The translations under genes were made by a program, and so were the position numbers. A stretch of DNA of 64,000 nucleotides. Origin: Tyto alba (lineage: Eukaryota; Chordata; Aves; Strigiformes; Tytonidae). Position 1 is the first letter of the stretch; every line of letters starts with the position of its first letter. This document shows, one piece after another, positions 38,801-49,800 of the stretch. Under the pieces are notes generated by a model. That model saw only the letters and a program-made list of their open reading frames with translations. It ran no database searches and was not told where the DNA came from. The stretch covers positions 19,755,698-19,819,697 of the forward strand of contig NW_024881321.1 of NCBI RefSeq assembly GCF_018691265.1, in the 5' to 3' direction.

Positions 38801-41800
38801 GCCTCAGTTCTAGGGAACAGTTTAGTACAGATTTATAGACTGCTACCAGTAGACAGGTGTAAAAGGCATTTGAATTTTTCAGCAAGTGAAAATATCACGT
38901 GTAACACAGAAAGGTGAGAACCTTCCTGCGAGCTTAGTGAAGATGATAGCAATCTCCTTTTTAACCTACTGTTGGTTACACCTCTCGTATTTACTACAAT
39001 AGAATTTCTGTGGAATAAATATCTGTGTACCAGTATGGAAGATGTCACGAATCTAATGCAGAAGTGTTGGAATACTTTTTGTGCACTGCACCAGCGATCT
39101 TGAGATGAGTCTTTCATGCTCTTCCCTCCAGCACTAGAAGCTGCAGAAAGTGTGTATTTTTGATTGACCTTTTGGCATAGTCTGAAAAACTGACGCTAGA
39201 AGACCAAAGTGTTAACTTCTACAAAGTGAAGATGATGAACCTCTGTTGCTAAGAGTGTTGCTTTTTGTGGAGGAAGTATACCAGCTGACTGGTTTGCATA
39301 CAGAAGTTGAACTTGCATGATCTAGTTCGTCATCTTCACACTTACTTAAAACAGAATAGTCCAGAATTACGGAGTTTCTGTGCATTGTACTTGTTTTAAT
39401 GCTGAACCCATGAACTGGTCAGTGTAAGGTTAAAACTGGAGGAGCCAAGCTTCTTCAAAAATGTAGTATCATTTGAAAGGCTAGAAAGGAGGACACATTA
39501 AAAGTGCTCGTAATTTACAATTGCTAGTGAGAATGCTGTGGAGCTCTCTGGTGTCCCAGGCAGAACCATCAGTACTAAAACTTACGCAAAAGCTTACCTA
39601 AAAGATGAGCTGGCAATAAAGGTATAAGAGGAAACAGGAAAAGAAAGCTGGCTAGTTGTTTTTTGTTTCCCCCTGCCCCTATACGGCAGTATCTTCTGCA
39701 TAATTTTGTGCTACACTTAAAAAAAAATATATAAATAGCATGAAAATAGTGTATGTTTATAAAGAAGGCCTTTTAAAATGCTTGCAATGCGCTGTTGAAG
39801 TTAATTATGTTGCAGTAATTTTATAATGTAGTGATTTCTATAAATCATATTTTGGATGGGAAAATGGGAAGACAGCAGCCTTTGAAATATGCATAAAAAC
39901 AGGTAACTGAAATAGTGCTGTTCGTATGTTACACTATGAGTATGACTAGAACTAACGTATGCTGCTTTAATGTACTTTATCAGAAAACATCATTCTAATC
40001 TTGTGTATGTATGGCACAACTGACGTAAGACATCTTATTACATCTTCTTCCCCTGATTTTTTTTTTTAAATGACATATTTTAATAACTTGCCTATACTGC
40101 CACTCTTGTACAATCATTTCATCACAAATGAAGCAAACTGTTTATCCAGGCAAGCAAACTTTTGTAGGTCAGACAAATTACTATGTGCAGGTAAATGAAA
40201 AGTATTAAGGAGAGAATGAGATCTTCTTCCTAGTTCAGGTTTTTATTTTGAAAAGCCTAAAGAGTAAAAGCATCGGCATGAGTCCCCTCAGTACAGACTT
40301 CTTTACTAAGCACTTTCTTGTGGTTCATGGTCTTTGTAGGGTGTCAGCTGATTTCAGGCATTGCATCTGATGACTTTGGAAATAATTACAAACTAACAGA
40401 CTTAAGGAAATAAATTGCAGGAAGAGATGCAGAACTTCTTTAAATAAATATTTATTTTAAAAAATTATAAAGGTTGATGTATTTTGCATAGTATTTTGGT
40501 GCTGAAAGGTCTGACATCAATTTTAACTTCTTCCGAAATGAAACAGTGAATCATTGTTTTATAGAGCTTTTCTGGGAAAGAAAATGAATATAGCAGAATA
40601 AAAATCATAAGAAGGAAACTAAGGTTTTTTTCCTGTACTGTATGCTCTTTAGTAGTTACCATGAGATTTTGAGTCATTGGTGGCAGATGAGCTGTTGCTC
40701 CTTGATTGAACTTTGAATTTGAAATTTCCTAACATAGATAGATTTTGAGACTGAGTATCATGACTTCTGAGCCTGTAATGTACTGTAGTTTGAGGGCTGT
40801 GAAAGCAGGAATTGAAATACTTGTATAAACAATTTGTGTAGTATGTCTAATAATGAAGTATTTTATTTTTTTAACTGTAAAGCTCCATATAGCCAACCAG
40901 GTACCCTGCATACAGACTAAGATGTGAAGGAAAAAGATGTTTTTGTGTCCCGCTTTTAAAATGTGAGAGTAGGGGGCAGTGGAAGGTACTAATTTAGAGC
41001 TGTGTGTAGTTTAATAGGTCTAAGTAATTGTTTTGACCATAATGTTGGCGAAAGCAGCTGTATTGCTTACTATCATATAGTGGTTCATTGGGCCTTGGGA
41101 GGAGGGGCTGGGCTGGTGACCTGTGAGTTCTCCTTAGTTCTTTAATTAAAAAAAAAAAAAGGGAAAATAATCTTATTATTGAAAAAAAAAATCTTAGATA
41201 CGATTTCTATACTTTTAATGTTACCTGAAACAGCATTTAACATTTAAGTACATAGCATAAGTAATGCCTTGAAACAGACGTTTTCTGTTCCCTCCTGAGT
41301 GTTTTTAGCTTGGTTTCTATGGCAATGAAACCTATGCAGAGTGTCAGGCCTCTTCTTCCCCTGTCTCCAAAAATAACATCTAAATTTACCAGCCAGTGTA
41401 TGCCAAAATTAAATGGAAAGGGGGAGGCTCAAAGGTAGTCAGATTCCTGCTGGTTTCAAGCAAACTGGTGACTCCACAGAGGAGAATTAGTGCCCTGTGA
41501 AAACAGAGTTGCTATGAGTCAGAGTGATATACCCACTGCTGTCTGCCCTGCTGGCACAGGCAGAATTTCCAGTTTGCTGGGGCAAGTTCTGCAGTTGTGG
41601 GTTTTTATTGTTTTGGTTTGTTTTTTACCCCAGTGGAGTCCCCCGAGAGGAGCTGAAGTTACTGCCTTGAGGAGAGACAGAACACTTGAATGAGAACTAA
41701 CAAAAGCTGGTTTCTGCTCATGGAACAACTTGTGTTTGTTATTCTAGCTGTAAACACTCAAGCCACTTAATCTGCTTCTTGTGATTTTTATGATGGGGTT

Positions 41801-42915
41801 TTCTGTAAGGCGTCTTACGATTTTTCTTTAAATTGATGCATTAGGATAACCTTGATGCCTCTCGAATTTTCGAAAGGTCTGTGTAGTAGAAGACAGGATA
41901 GACAGAAATGCTTGGTCCCTGAAATTTTTTGAGTCCTACAAAATAAAGACCATTTGAATGCACTAAAGAGCATAACAGGACTCTTTTGTATGGAGCCCTT
42001 AGGATGGAATTTTTGTTTCCTAATTGCAGTTGCTATAACAGTTGAATGACTTGTTAACTCAGGCTTTGAAGGCAAGAAGTCTCCTGTGCATGTTCTTCTC
42101 CAATCCTCATGTTACCGCTGTCGTTTGCAACTTATTAAACTACAGATAATTTGGAGAAAGGTAACTTTAAAGAAAGCACGTAGAAGACAAAATTAATTTC
42201 CTTGATAATGGCAAAGTGGGTTTTGAGCAGTAATATGCTCTTTGACCAGTGAGCTGCTGTGGATCTCTGTGTGTCTTCAGGATAGTGACTGCACATACTA
42301 TGGCTTGCTACGGAAAAAATGTTGCAGTGATTGAAGTGAAGGGTGGATGGAGAGAAAGAATGGAGGTAACAGATGGAAATCCATTAACCAGACTTTACTT
42401 CTTCCCGTGCTCGTGGATCATGTTGTTGTGGTGGGGTAGTCAGAATTGCACATATGTCCCAAATGAGGGTGGGTGTACCACCATTAGTGTAAAAGTATGC
42501 CAGTAATGTTCTGTTATTTGTCTCACTGCTAATCAAATAACAGTTTTATTTTAAAATGGGTTTATTTTAGCTGTATCCATTGCAATACTAGATTTTTCTT
42601 ATGAATGATTGTGCTTAATTTTAGAACCATAACATTTATAGCTCTCAGGCTGTTTTTCTGACCTGCTCGACTTTTTTAGAATTGAGTGTTTTGTCTTCTC
42701 ACTTGTTTTCTGTATCCCTAAATATATTAGGCTATTTTTAAGTGATTTTATTTTCTTAGGCCTTAACTACTTTAAATGGTTATACATATTTCTCAGGTTA
42801 CTACTTCCTCTGGATCACTGATAAGCCATTAAATGACCTCATTGCTCAGTACCCAAACCCCCTCAGTAATCCCTATCAATTCAACTGAAGGTGATTTTTC
42901 CTTCATAGTATATGC

Positions 42916-43003
42916 TCGTGTGTGTATTGTGCCTGTGTGTATATATATACATACGCTTAGATATGTGTGTGCATGTATATGTAGTTTATATATATATATA
43001 TAC
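42916..43003. repeat. Mixed TG/TA dinucleotide tract
   Basis: An imperfect run of GT, TA and CA dinucleotides, ending in an uninterrupted TA stretch at about 42987-43002. It is an ordinary, likely polymorphic microsatellite in intron 1. Confidence 0.85.
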
Positions 43004-43274
43004 CTTTTAATCTTTAAGCTATAGTTTTTTGAATACAGTATTTGGAGGGACTCCTGAAAATGCTTTAGCAAGTAACTTTATAACTTTTTCTAATTTGACA
43101 CATTTAAAGAAAAGAGTGTGGTAGAAGCCATATGAAAATTGCACGGAATTGTTCTGCTCCACTAACTTCTTTTGAAGCATTTTCTGTTTTCCTTTGAACC
43201 GTCTTTTCAATTTACCTGCCTATGTCTTCTGTGTTTGTAATACCTGCTGTTATCTTGAGTTTTTCATTAACCTG

Positions 43275-43918
43275 CAGAACTTGAACATGACCCAGCAGTG
43301 TGCCCTTTCCACAAAGAAGGTTAATGGTGTCTTGGGCTTGCCAGCAGGTCGAGGGAGGGGACCCTTCCCTTCTGCTCAGTGCTGGTGAGGCTATAGCGCT
43401 GTCCCCAGGTCTGGGCTCCCTCATACAAGAGAGACATAGGGCCACAAAGATGATGAAGGACCTGAAGCATCTCACGTGTGAGGACAGGCTGGGAGAGCTG
43501 GGACTGTTCAGCCTGGAGAAGAGAAGGCTCAGGAGAATCTCATCAGTGTATATAAATACCTGCAGGGAGGGTGCAAAGAGGATGGAGCCAGGCTCATTTC
43601 AGTGGTGTCCAGTGACAGGACCAGAGGCAATGGGCAGAACCTGAAACACAGGACGTTCGCAGGTTCCCTCTGCCCCTTCTTTTGCCACCCCATCCTCTCT
43701 TTTTTTTTTTTTTTTTTTTTTTTTTCCCCCCTTGTGAGGGTGACTGAGCACTGGAACAGGTTGCCCAGGAAGGTTGTGCAGCCTCTACCCTTGGAGGTAC
43801 TCAAAAGCTGCCAGGACACGGTCCTGAGCAACTAGCTGTAGGTGACCCTGCTTGAGTAAGGGGGATTGGACCAGATGACCTCCAGAGGTCCCTTCCAACC
43901 TCAACCATTCTGTGAACT
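43275..43918 (+). mobile_element. CR1 LINE, 5'-truncated, in NDFIP2 intron 1
   Basis: The copy begins inside the end of ORF2 (MTQQCA...KKVNGVLGL corresponds to the CR1 phrase M(S)QQCAQVAKKANGIL), passes through GTCGAGGGAGG and continues to the 3' tail CAACCATTCTGTGA at 43903-43916. It has a deletion of about 30 bp after 'agagagacatag' (43439) and a T26 expansion at about 43700-43725 with unrelated-looking C/T-rich sequence before it. It lies in the same orientation as NDFIP2. Bases 43464-43649 are identical to 22782-22967 of the CR1 copy upstream of the gene, whereas the flanking CR1 parts differ. It codes for nothing functional. Confidence 0.93.
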
Positions 43919-45056
43919 TTGATATACTCTGAATATAAAACAATTTTTGTGTGAACGTTACACTACTTAACATGGAATTTAGCATTTATTCTTTTCACAA
44001 TGTGCATTTTTCAATAATCTGGTCATACTTCACTTAGTATTAAATTAATGTAGTTGTATTCTTAATATTGTTATTCATATTAAAAGAATATTTTTCTGTA
44101 TGATGTTCATAGAATCTACCAATTTGAAGTTACAGAATTCTTTTTACGGATGCCATCAATTTACTAATCTTATTTTCTGGGGTTTAAATATGGTGCTTCA
44201 GTAGTTGCCTTCTAGGCATCTTGTAGTTTACACTAGTAGGAACTGTCACTTCTTTGTTTAATGCTAGTACTCTTCCTTCTTAAAGTTTGATTCATATTCT
44301 AAACATGATCAATTTAGCCAAAATAATCAAAAATATCTCCCCTAAGGAAAGACATTAATTGCTGCATCAGAGTTCCACAGTTTTAATCAACATTCTTGCT
44401 TATGCAAATTCTTATTTCTGTATAAGTATAGCCGGACATGTCCTTTTAAAACTGCATTTTGAAACAAACAAACAAACTAGCAACTTAAAGTTTTATAGGG
44501 AAAGGATTTCTTCCAGACTGTAAAGAAAAGCAGAATGTTTTGAAAGTCATTAAATTTGAGTGGAGAAGCTCTCTGACAAGATTCAAGAGCATAAAAGTCC
44601 CAGTTACAGAAGTAGAAATGTGTCTTATTTTTTAATTTCTTCTAGATTAATACAACAAAAGATAGTGTTGCTCACCTGTTGTATTTTAAAATGGATTAAT
44701 ACATTTTATGAACGTATTTGAGAAAGAAAACGTAATGGTGTTAAAATATTCATATAATAGAAAGTATTTTATAGTCAGCATTCTTCCGTGTGAAACCCAG
44801 ATTTTTAAGACTATTAACATCGCTGAGAAGAAATACATTTCTGAGGAGTTAAAAAAAGGCAGTTAAGATTATCTTTAGCTGTTTGCTTAAAAGGATTTAA
44901 CTGAACTACTTAAAGTAGTCACCTGCTGTTTTGTAAATAATCTTTGTTTTGCTGAAGAGTAATCTTCTCTCTTTTTGAAGATGGTTCTGCAAGTATTAGG
45001 TTGTCATGGAAAGTATTCTCTGAATGCATCTGAAATTTGTGTGTTTTTCTTCTAAG
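43919..45056 (+). other. NDFIP2: NDFIP2 intron 1, right end
   Basis: AT-rich sequence between the CR1 copy and exon 2, with no further element recognised. It ends in the acceptor TTTTTCTTCTAAG. Confidence 0.8.
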
Positions 45057-45213
45057 CTTCACAATGAGGATGACCCCCCAGAGTCTTCAGCAGCTGAGCA
45101 GCCTTCAACCTCTACAGAGACAACGCAGACTCCCCAGACAGCAGCCTTATCCGAAGCAGATACTTCCCCTCCACCTTACTGTAGCATAGCTGTAGAAGCA
45201 GCTGCAACCTCAG
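45057..45213 (+). CDS. NDFIP2: NDFIP2 coding exon 2 (first PY motif)
   Basis: The exon encodes residues 13-64. An acidic start, LHNEDDPPESS, is followed by a Ser/Thr/Gln-rich low-complexity linker and then DTSPPPYCSIAVE, whose PPPY (residues 50-53) is the first ligand for NEDD4-family WW domains. The acceptor TTCTTCTAAG|CTT follows a good pyrimidine tract; the donor is CAG|GTATTT, ending in phase 1. The human counterpart has the same plan (LLNEED..., TDSSPPPYSSI) with a diverged linker, which is usual for this disordered part. Without splicing, the frame would read on for five codons to a stop, so the open frame visible across this region (45024-45230) is the exon plus intron edges. Confidence 0.95.
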
Positions 45214-46700
45214 GTATTTTTCTTACATAAGAGCTTGTCAGGGAGGAGTGTGTATGAATCAGAACTTGGTTCAAAGTGGTACGATGCTGCGGTATGTTGT
45301 TCTTTTCTACACGCAAAATTTCAGTAAAAAGCTATGCTTTTGTGCACAGCCCTTTGTCTGGTTTGTTCAGAAGGAGGACACTTCTAAATTATGCTGATTG
45401 TTCCAAATTACTAGACTAAATAGATGTTCATTAATTAGTGTAATAGGTTTTATTTAAGTCTGCATGTAGTTCAGTTCCACATTTAATCCACATCTTTGAG
45501 TACTGCTCCATTATTAGACCTCATTAGCAATTTTCATTGCCTCTTTGTAGAATAAAAACAAACTCACAAGAAACAAAGCACTGATTTGTCAAAACTCTGA
45601 CTTCTTAAGTATATGCCATTGTTCGAAAACACTGCCATGAAAAGATTAATTTTGCTTTAAAGGCTCTTGATAAAACTTTTTGTGAAAGATGAGTAACGGG
45701 GGTCTTTTTCTCCATTTCTTCACTGTTCCCTTTCTCATGAAGTTGTGACTTTTCCTTGGGGCATGGGAGACTTAACAGCAGGCAACTTTGAAGTCCCTGT
45801 TTAAGCAAAGTTGCTTGGATTTGTGTTTCCCATGTACCAAATAAATATTTTAGAAGTAACCTCCAACCTAATTTTTTTTAATGGTGATTAAAGGAGCAAT
45901 TTCCTGTCCCTGCTCTTTGAGGCAGTGTTAGCAAGTATAATACATAGCTATGCAGAATTATCCCTATATATAATATCTTTGTGTTGGTGTGCTGACAAAT
46001 CTTTTTATCATGTGACCTGTGCTGACAAATCTTTACCATGTAAGAAATTTTGTTAGAAATTCCTGCTGGCTGTAGGAGGAAGCTCAAGGTGTATTTTAAA
46101 TAGTTTTCATTATTTTTTTTTTAATAATTCTATTCTATATGATGATGTTTTACTATTTCAGTATGTAAGAATGAAGTCTGTGGTCCATTTTGACAGAAAG
46201 AACATTTTTAAAAGAACGTGGTGAAATTGAAACTAATTTTCACAGAACTGGAGTTAGCAGCAAGACCATGCTAATGAAAATATAGCATGATTATTACTGA
46301 ACTTTAGTAACTAATTGGTGTTGATAATTAAAAGCTTTTTTTTGGGATGCTTCTGTGCGTGTCCTCTATGATTTGATAAAAAGCCTTTGGTTGAAATGCC
46401 TCGGATGTAACCCAGCAAATGTGATCTTTTGTTCATACATTTGTTGGCTTCTTGCAGCATCTAGGTTAAGGTTTCTGCCTTGAGCAGCAACTAAAAGCAC
46501 CATCAAGCTGTTCAATATTTTATTTTTATAAAAATAAAGTTTAGAAAAAAACTTGTAAGAATTTGAAATACAAGCATCTTCAATTTCAGCATCTGATGGA
46601 AAAAAATATACTTTAAAGCTCAGTAGTTATGTGCATGTAAAATTTAATGTCCTTGACATCTTTCTGGCTTAAAAATGCATAACCTCTTTATTTTGAACAG
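45214..46700 (+). other. NDFIP2: NDFIP2 intron 2
   Basis: The 1.5-kb intron contains no recognised element. A short imperfect direct repeat around GTGCTGACAAATCTTT occurs at 45989-46004 and 46019-46034. The acceptor is TTTATTTTGAACAG. Confidence 0.9.
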
Positions 46701-46828
46701 AAACACACAATGAATTTTATCCTGTACCACCTCCATACAGTGTAGCTACCTCTCTTCCTACTTATGATGAAGCAGAGAAGGCCAAAGCTGCAGCAATGGC
46801 AGCTGCTGCAGCAGAAGTTGCCCAACGA
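46701..46828 (+). CDS. NDFIP2: NDFIP2 coding exon 3 (second and third PY motifs)
   Basis: The exon completes Glu65 and encodes residues 66-107. It contains FYPVPPPYSVATSLPTYDEA, with PPPY at 74-77 and the variant motif LPTY at 83-86. Both are known in NDFIP proteins as WW-domain ligands that release the auto-inhibition of ITCH/NEDD4 ligases. An alanine-rich segment (residues 92-105, encoded by repeated GCA/GCT codons) follows, ending EVAQR. The acceptor is GAACAG|AAA and the donor CGA|GTAAGT, phase 0. Identity with the mammalian protein is near-complete from FYPV to the alanine run, which makes the gene assignment to NDFIP2 rather than NDFIP1 (which has PPSYNVATTLPSYDEAE) secure. Confidence 0.97.
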
Positions 46829-49800
46829 GTAAGTGATACAGTTCTGCTTTATTTCAATTTTGTGAAGCATGTTAGGCTAATCTAACTGTTTATAACAGTC
46901 GGGGCTATATTATGGCCTATTTATTTAAATAATGGTGGACTGGTTAGTTAAAGATTTTGGATGCTTAGGTTTTGTAGAAATAGTGTAAGTTAGTTGTACT
47001 ATGAGAAGTATATCATATTCAGTCTTCTCTGAGGCATAGCTACTGTCTAAACAGCTTTAAAAGCCAAATTTTGCCCTTTTTAAATAGTTTATAACGTATT
47101 TTGTCATCTTTTAATTAGGTATCCACTACTAATGTTACTTTGTAGAGTTATTACTGATATTTACTGTTTCACATGGTAAAAATTAATTAACAAAGTAGAG
47201 CTTTAGAGAGGAAGGAGAATTCCAAAAGTCTGGAAGGGACAAAACCCCAAGTAATGTGGATCTTGTTTAAAAGGAACAGTCCTTGTTGTTTACTCTATGA
47301 AAAATTTAATACTGAAGTTCAAGGAAATTTTCCAAGTACACATCAAAAAAACCCACACCAAGAATTACTGTAAACTGTAAATTAAGTAATAGATATATAT
47401 CTGGTGTTTATAGTTTCATAAGAATTAACATTATAAATAATACAGTCTTCAAAACAGAAGATTGATATTGGTAATTAGTGATAAATGTTAGTTTTGTAAG
47501 CAGAGTTCTTCCTTTTTTTTTCTCCCAAGCTTTGGAATCTGGAAATTCTGCTGTTTGGTAGTGTTTGCCATAATATGCTAAACTCAAGTTATGTTTCCAG
47601 TGCTTTTACTAAAATTCTCCACCTTGAGTTCAACTGTGATTGCATTTGAGATGCATTTAAAATCATACTGACTGCAGTGTTCTTGTGATGGGGAGAAAAA
47701 AAATTTCTGCTCACCCAGCGGGAGGCTGTTCCTTCCTTGACTGCTGTGCAGTAATCACAGTGCACACCACTTACTTTAAGTTACGCACAGCTAAAGTTAG
47801 AGTGGATTTGTGTAACAGCACCAGTGAAGTTGTTACACATATCTGTTTTACTAAATGCAGTAGGGAACCAGAGACATTTGCATGGTTACTTGCCAGGTCT
47901 CTGCTACGAGGTGATGATCTCCAGTTGTAACCTTCTAACTGCTTTAACAGGAACATGGATTCTGTGTAGTCTGTTCTTACTGTTGTCATATAAGTAAAAC
48001 TTCTGCTGAAATACTGGTCTGAATGAAGCCCTCAGTTTGAAATTACAAACCTTTAAACTTACTCAGAACATTAGCAACCCAAACCTTAACTTCTAGGGAC
48101 AATATCTGTCCTGTGGTGCTTCAGACAGCACATGTGCAACTCTTATAAGATTCTTGTCGCTTTTAACTTTGTATGTCTAGAACCTTATGAGGTGAGAGAT
48201 TGAGACATATAAGCAATCTTCCTTGACCTGAATTTCAAAGGGAAAACCTCAGGCTGGGATTTAGCCAATTTCAAGAACAAAGCTAACCAAAAAAAAAAAA
48301 AAAAAAAAATCAGTGGTTTTTGCCTTGTCATTTTAAGCTTTTTTACTTTGGAGAACTATTTCTCACAAGTTCAGGCCACTGTGTCAGAAACATCTTTTTA
48401 TCTTCCTCAGAAAATCTGCCTGGTTTTGGTCAAATTACAAGTTTTTGAAATACGAGTTTCCACAGTTGATACATATAACTTCAAATTTAGTAAATGTGTA
48501 GCGGTTGTCTTGCATGAACACGTTATGGCTCTGAAGGGGATGGGATCACAAATGTGCTGTCCCCAGAGAACATTCTCAAATGTTCTGTATCAGAGTAGGA
48601 TTACAGGACTGAAAGTAGGTAGACCTTATGACTGTGCTTGACTGCTTTTGGTGAAAACACTGAAACTGGGAAATAGGAATTTCTGGTGTGCCCTGAAGTA
48701 GTTTTATTATTCTTGGCTTTCGCTTAGAAGAGAAGGGGAAAACCACTTGATTCAATTGCAAGGGCCTTAATGGTAGGTGGAGGGAGGAAGGACAATGACT
48801 CGGAGCCTAGAAGCTTACATGTTGTGAGAAGAGCAGTATGGTTTTGGTTGGGCAAGGAGGTAACTGGCTCAAAGTGAACACAAGCAGGGATCAGAGAGGA
48901 TGAGTCTAAGTCAAAATAAGAAAAGGCAAGGGTGAATGGAGAGCAGTCATATGGAAGGAGTACAGGGAGATTTACATGAGAAACAGGAGGGAGAAGGATA
49001 GACGGATTTCTGGATCCAGGAACCCAAGTGGGGACAAAATGTACTGGGAAAGGAGCTGAAGCTGGTGTGTGAGAAAAGAGGAGTAGGGAGGAAGAAGGAA
49101 TGTGGAGTTAAGAGGTAGGAGAGTAAGATATGGTGACAAAGTGAGAAATAAAATTTTACATAGTCTGCTTTTCCAAAACAAATAGTAGAACTTGATGTTC
49201 AAGAACTAGGTGCTGACACCACAAGAATTTCACTTAGTTATGAAGAATCAGTAGGAACACACCATCATTCCCCCAGAGCAGATATTGGCTAAAACATTGT
49301 AGACTTATAGCAGTACTAAGATCGTATCAGAAGTCTACTCAGTGTACCTAAAAGCCACAGTCCTGCTGACTGCTAAAGATCTCAAGTTTGCTAGAATTTC
49401 TGCTCATTTTGCTTCTGTGGATTTTTTGGTGTTTTTTTTTTTTTTTTTTTTTTAAAGCACACACATGCACACACACAAGCTATATTAAAGAAACAGTATT
49501 AAGGTTGCAAAGTTGAGATTTGGGGAAAAAGTAGGAAATGCTGAAGTTGAGTTCCAGTTTTGTAGATGATACTAAAATTATGTGCCAGTGCAGTTTTAAT
49601 TAATGCCATTTTAATTACCTTACTATGTGACACTGCTACAAAATCCCTGCCTTATTTAATACCTCTGATAGATTTACACTGGGGTGGACTAAGGCTGTGT
49701 AATAAGACTGCCTTAATCTGGCAGATGACTGGAGTAAGAAAAAAGGTCATGTTATGATTAGACTGGTTGGTTTGACACCTTGAGGGGAAGGATTTTGATC

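Larger units (their letters stand above)
26074..43274 (+). other. NDFIP2: NDFIP2 intron 1, main part
   Basis: This is the left 17 kb of a 19-kb first intron. Its first 500 bp belong to the CpG island, followed by the inverted-repeat cluster at 26670-26845. The remainder is AT-rich with no supported exon, RNA gene or mobile element. Simple repeats include a C16 run at about 26412-26427, a T run at 33666-33685, an AT-rich run at about 37060-37095, a T run at about 38153-38180 and a TG/TA mixed tract at 42916-43003. Regulatory elements are plausible in a first intron, but I cannot point to one. Confidence 0.75.

Noticed and set aside
45024..45230. 68-codon ORF as an independent small protein
   Set aside because: It is NDFIP2 exon 2 read together with intron edges; the splice sites and the PPPY motif explain it.
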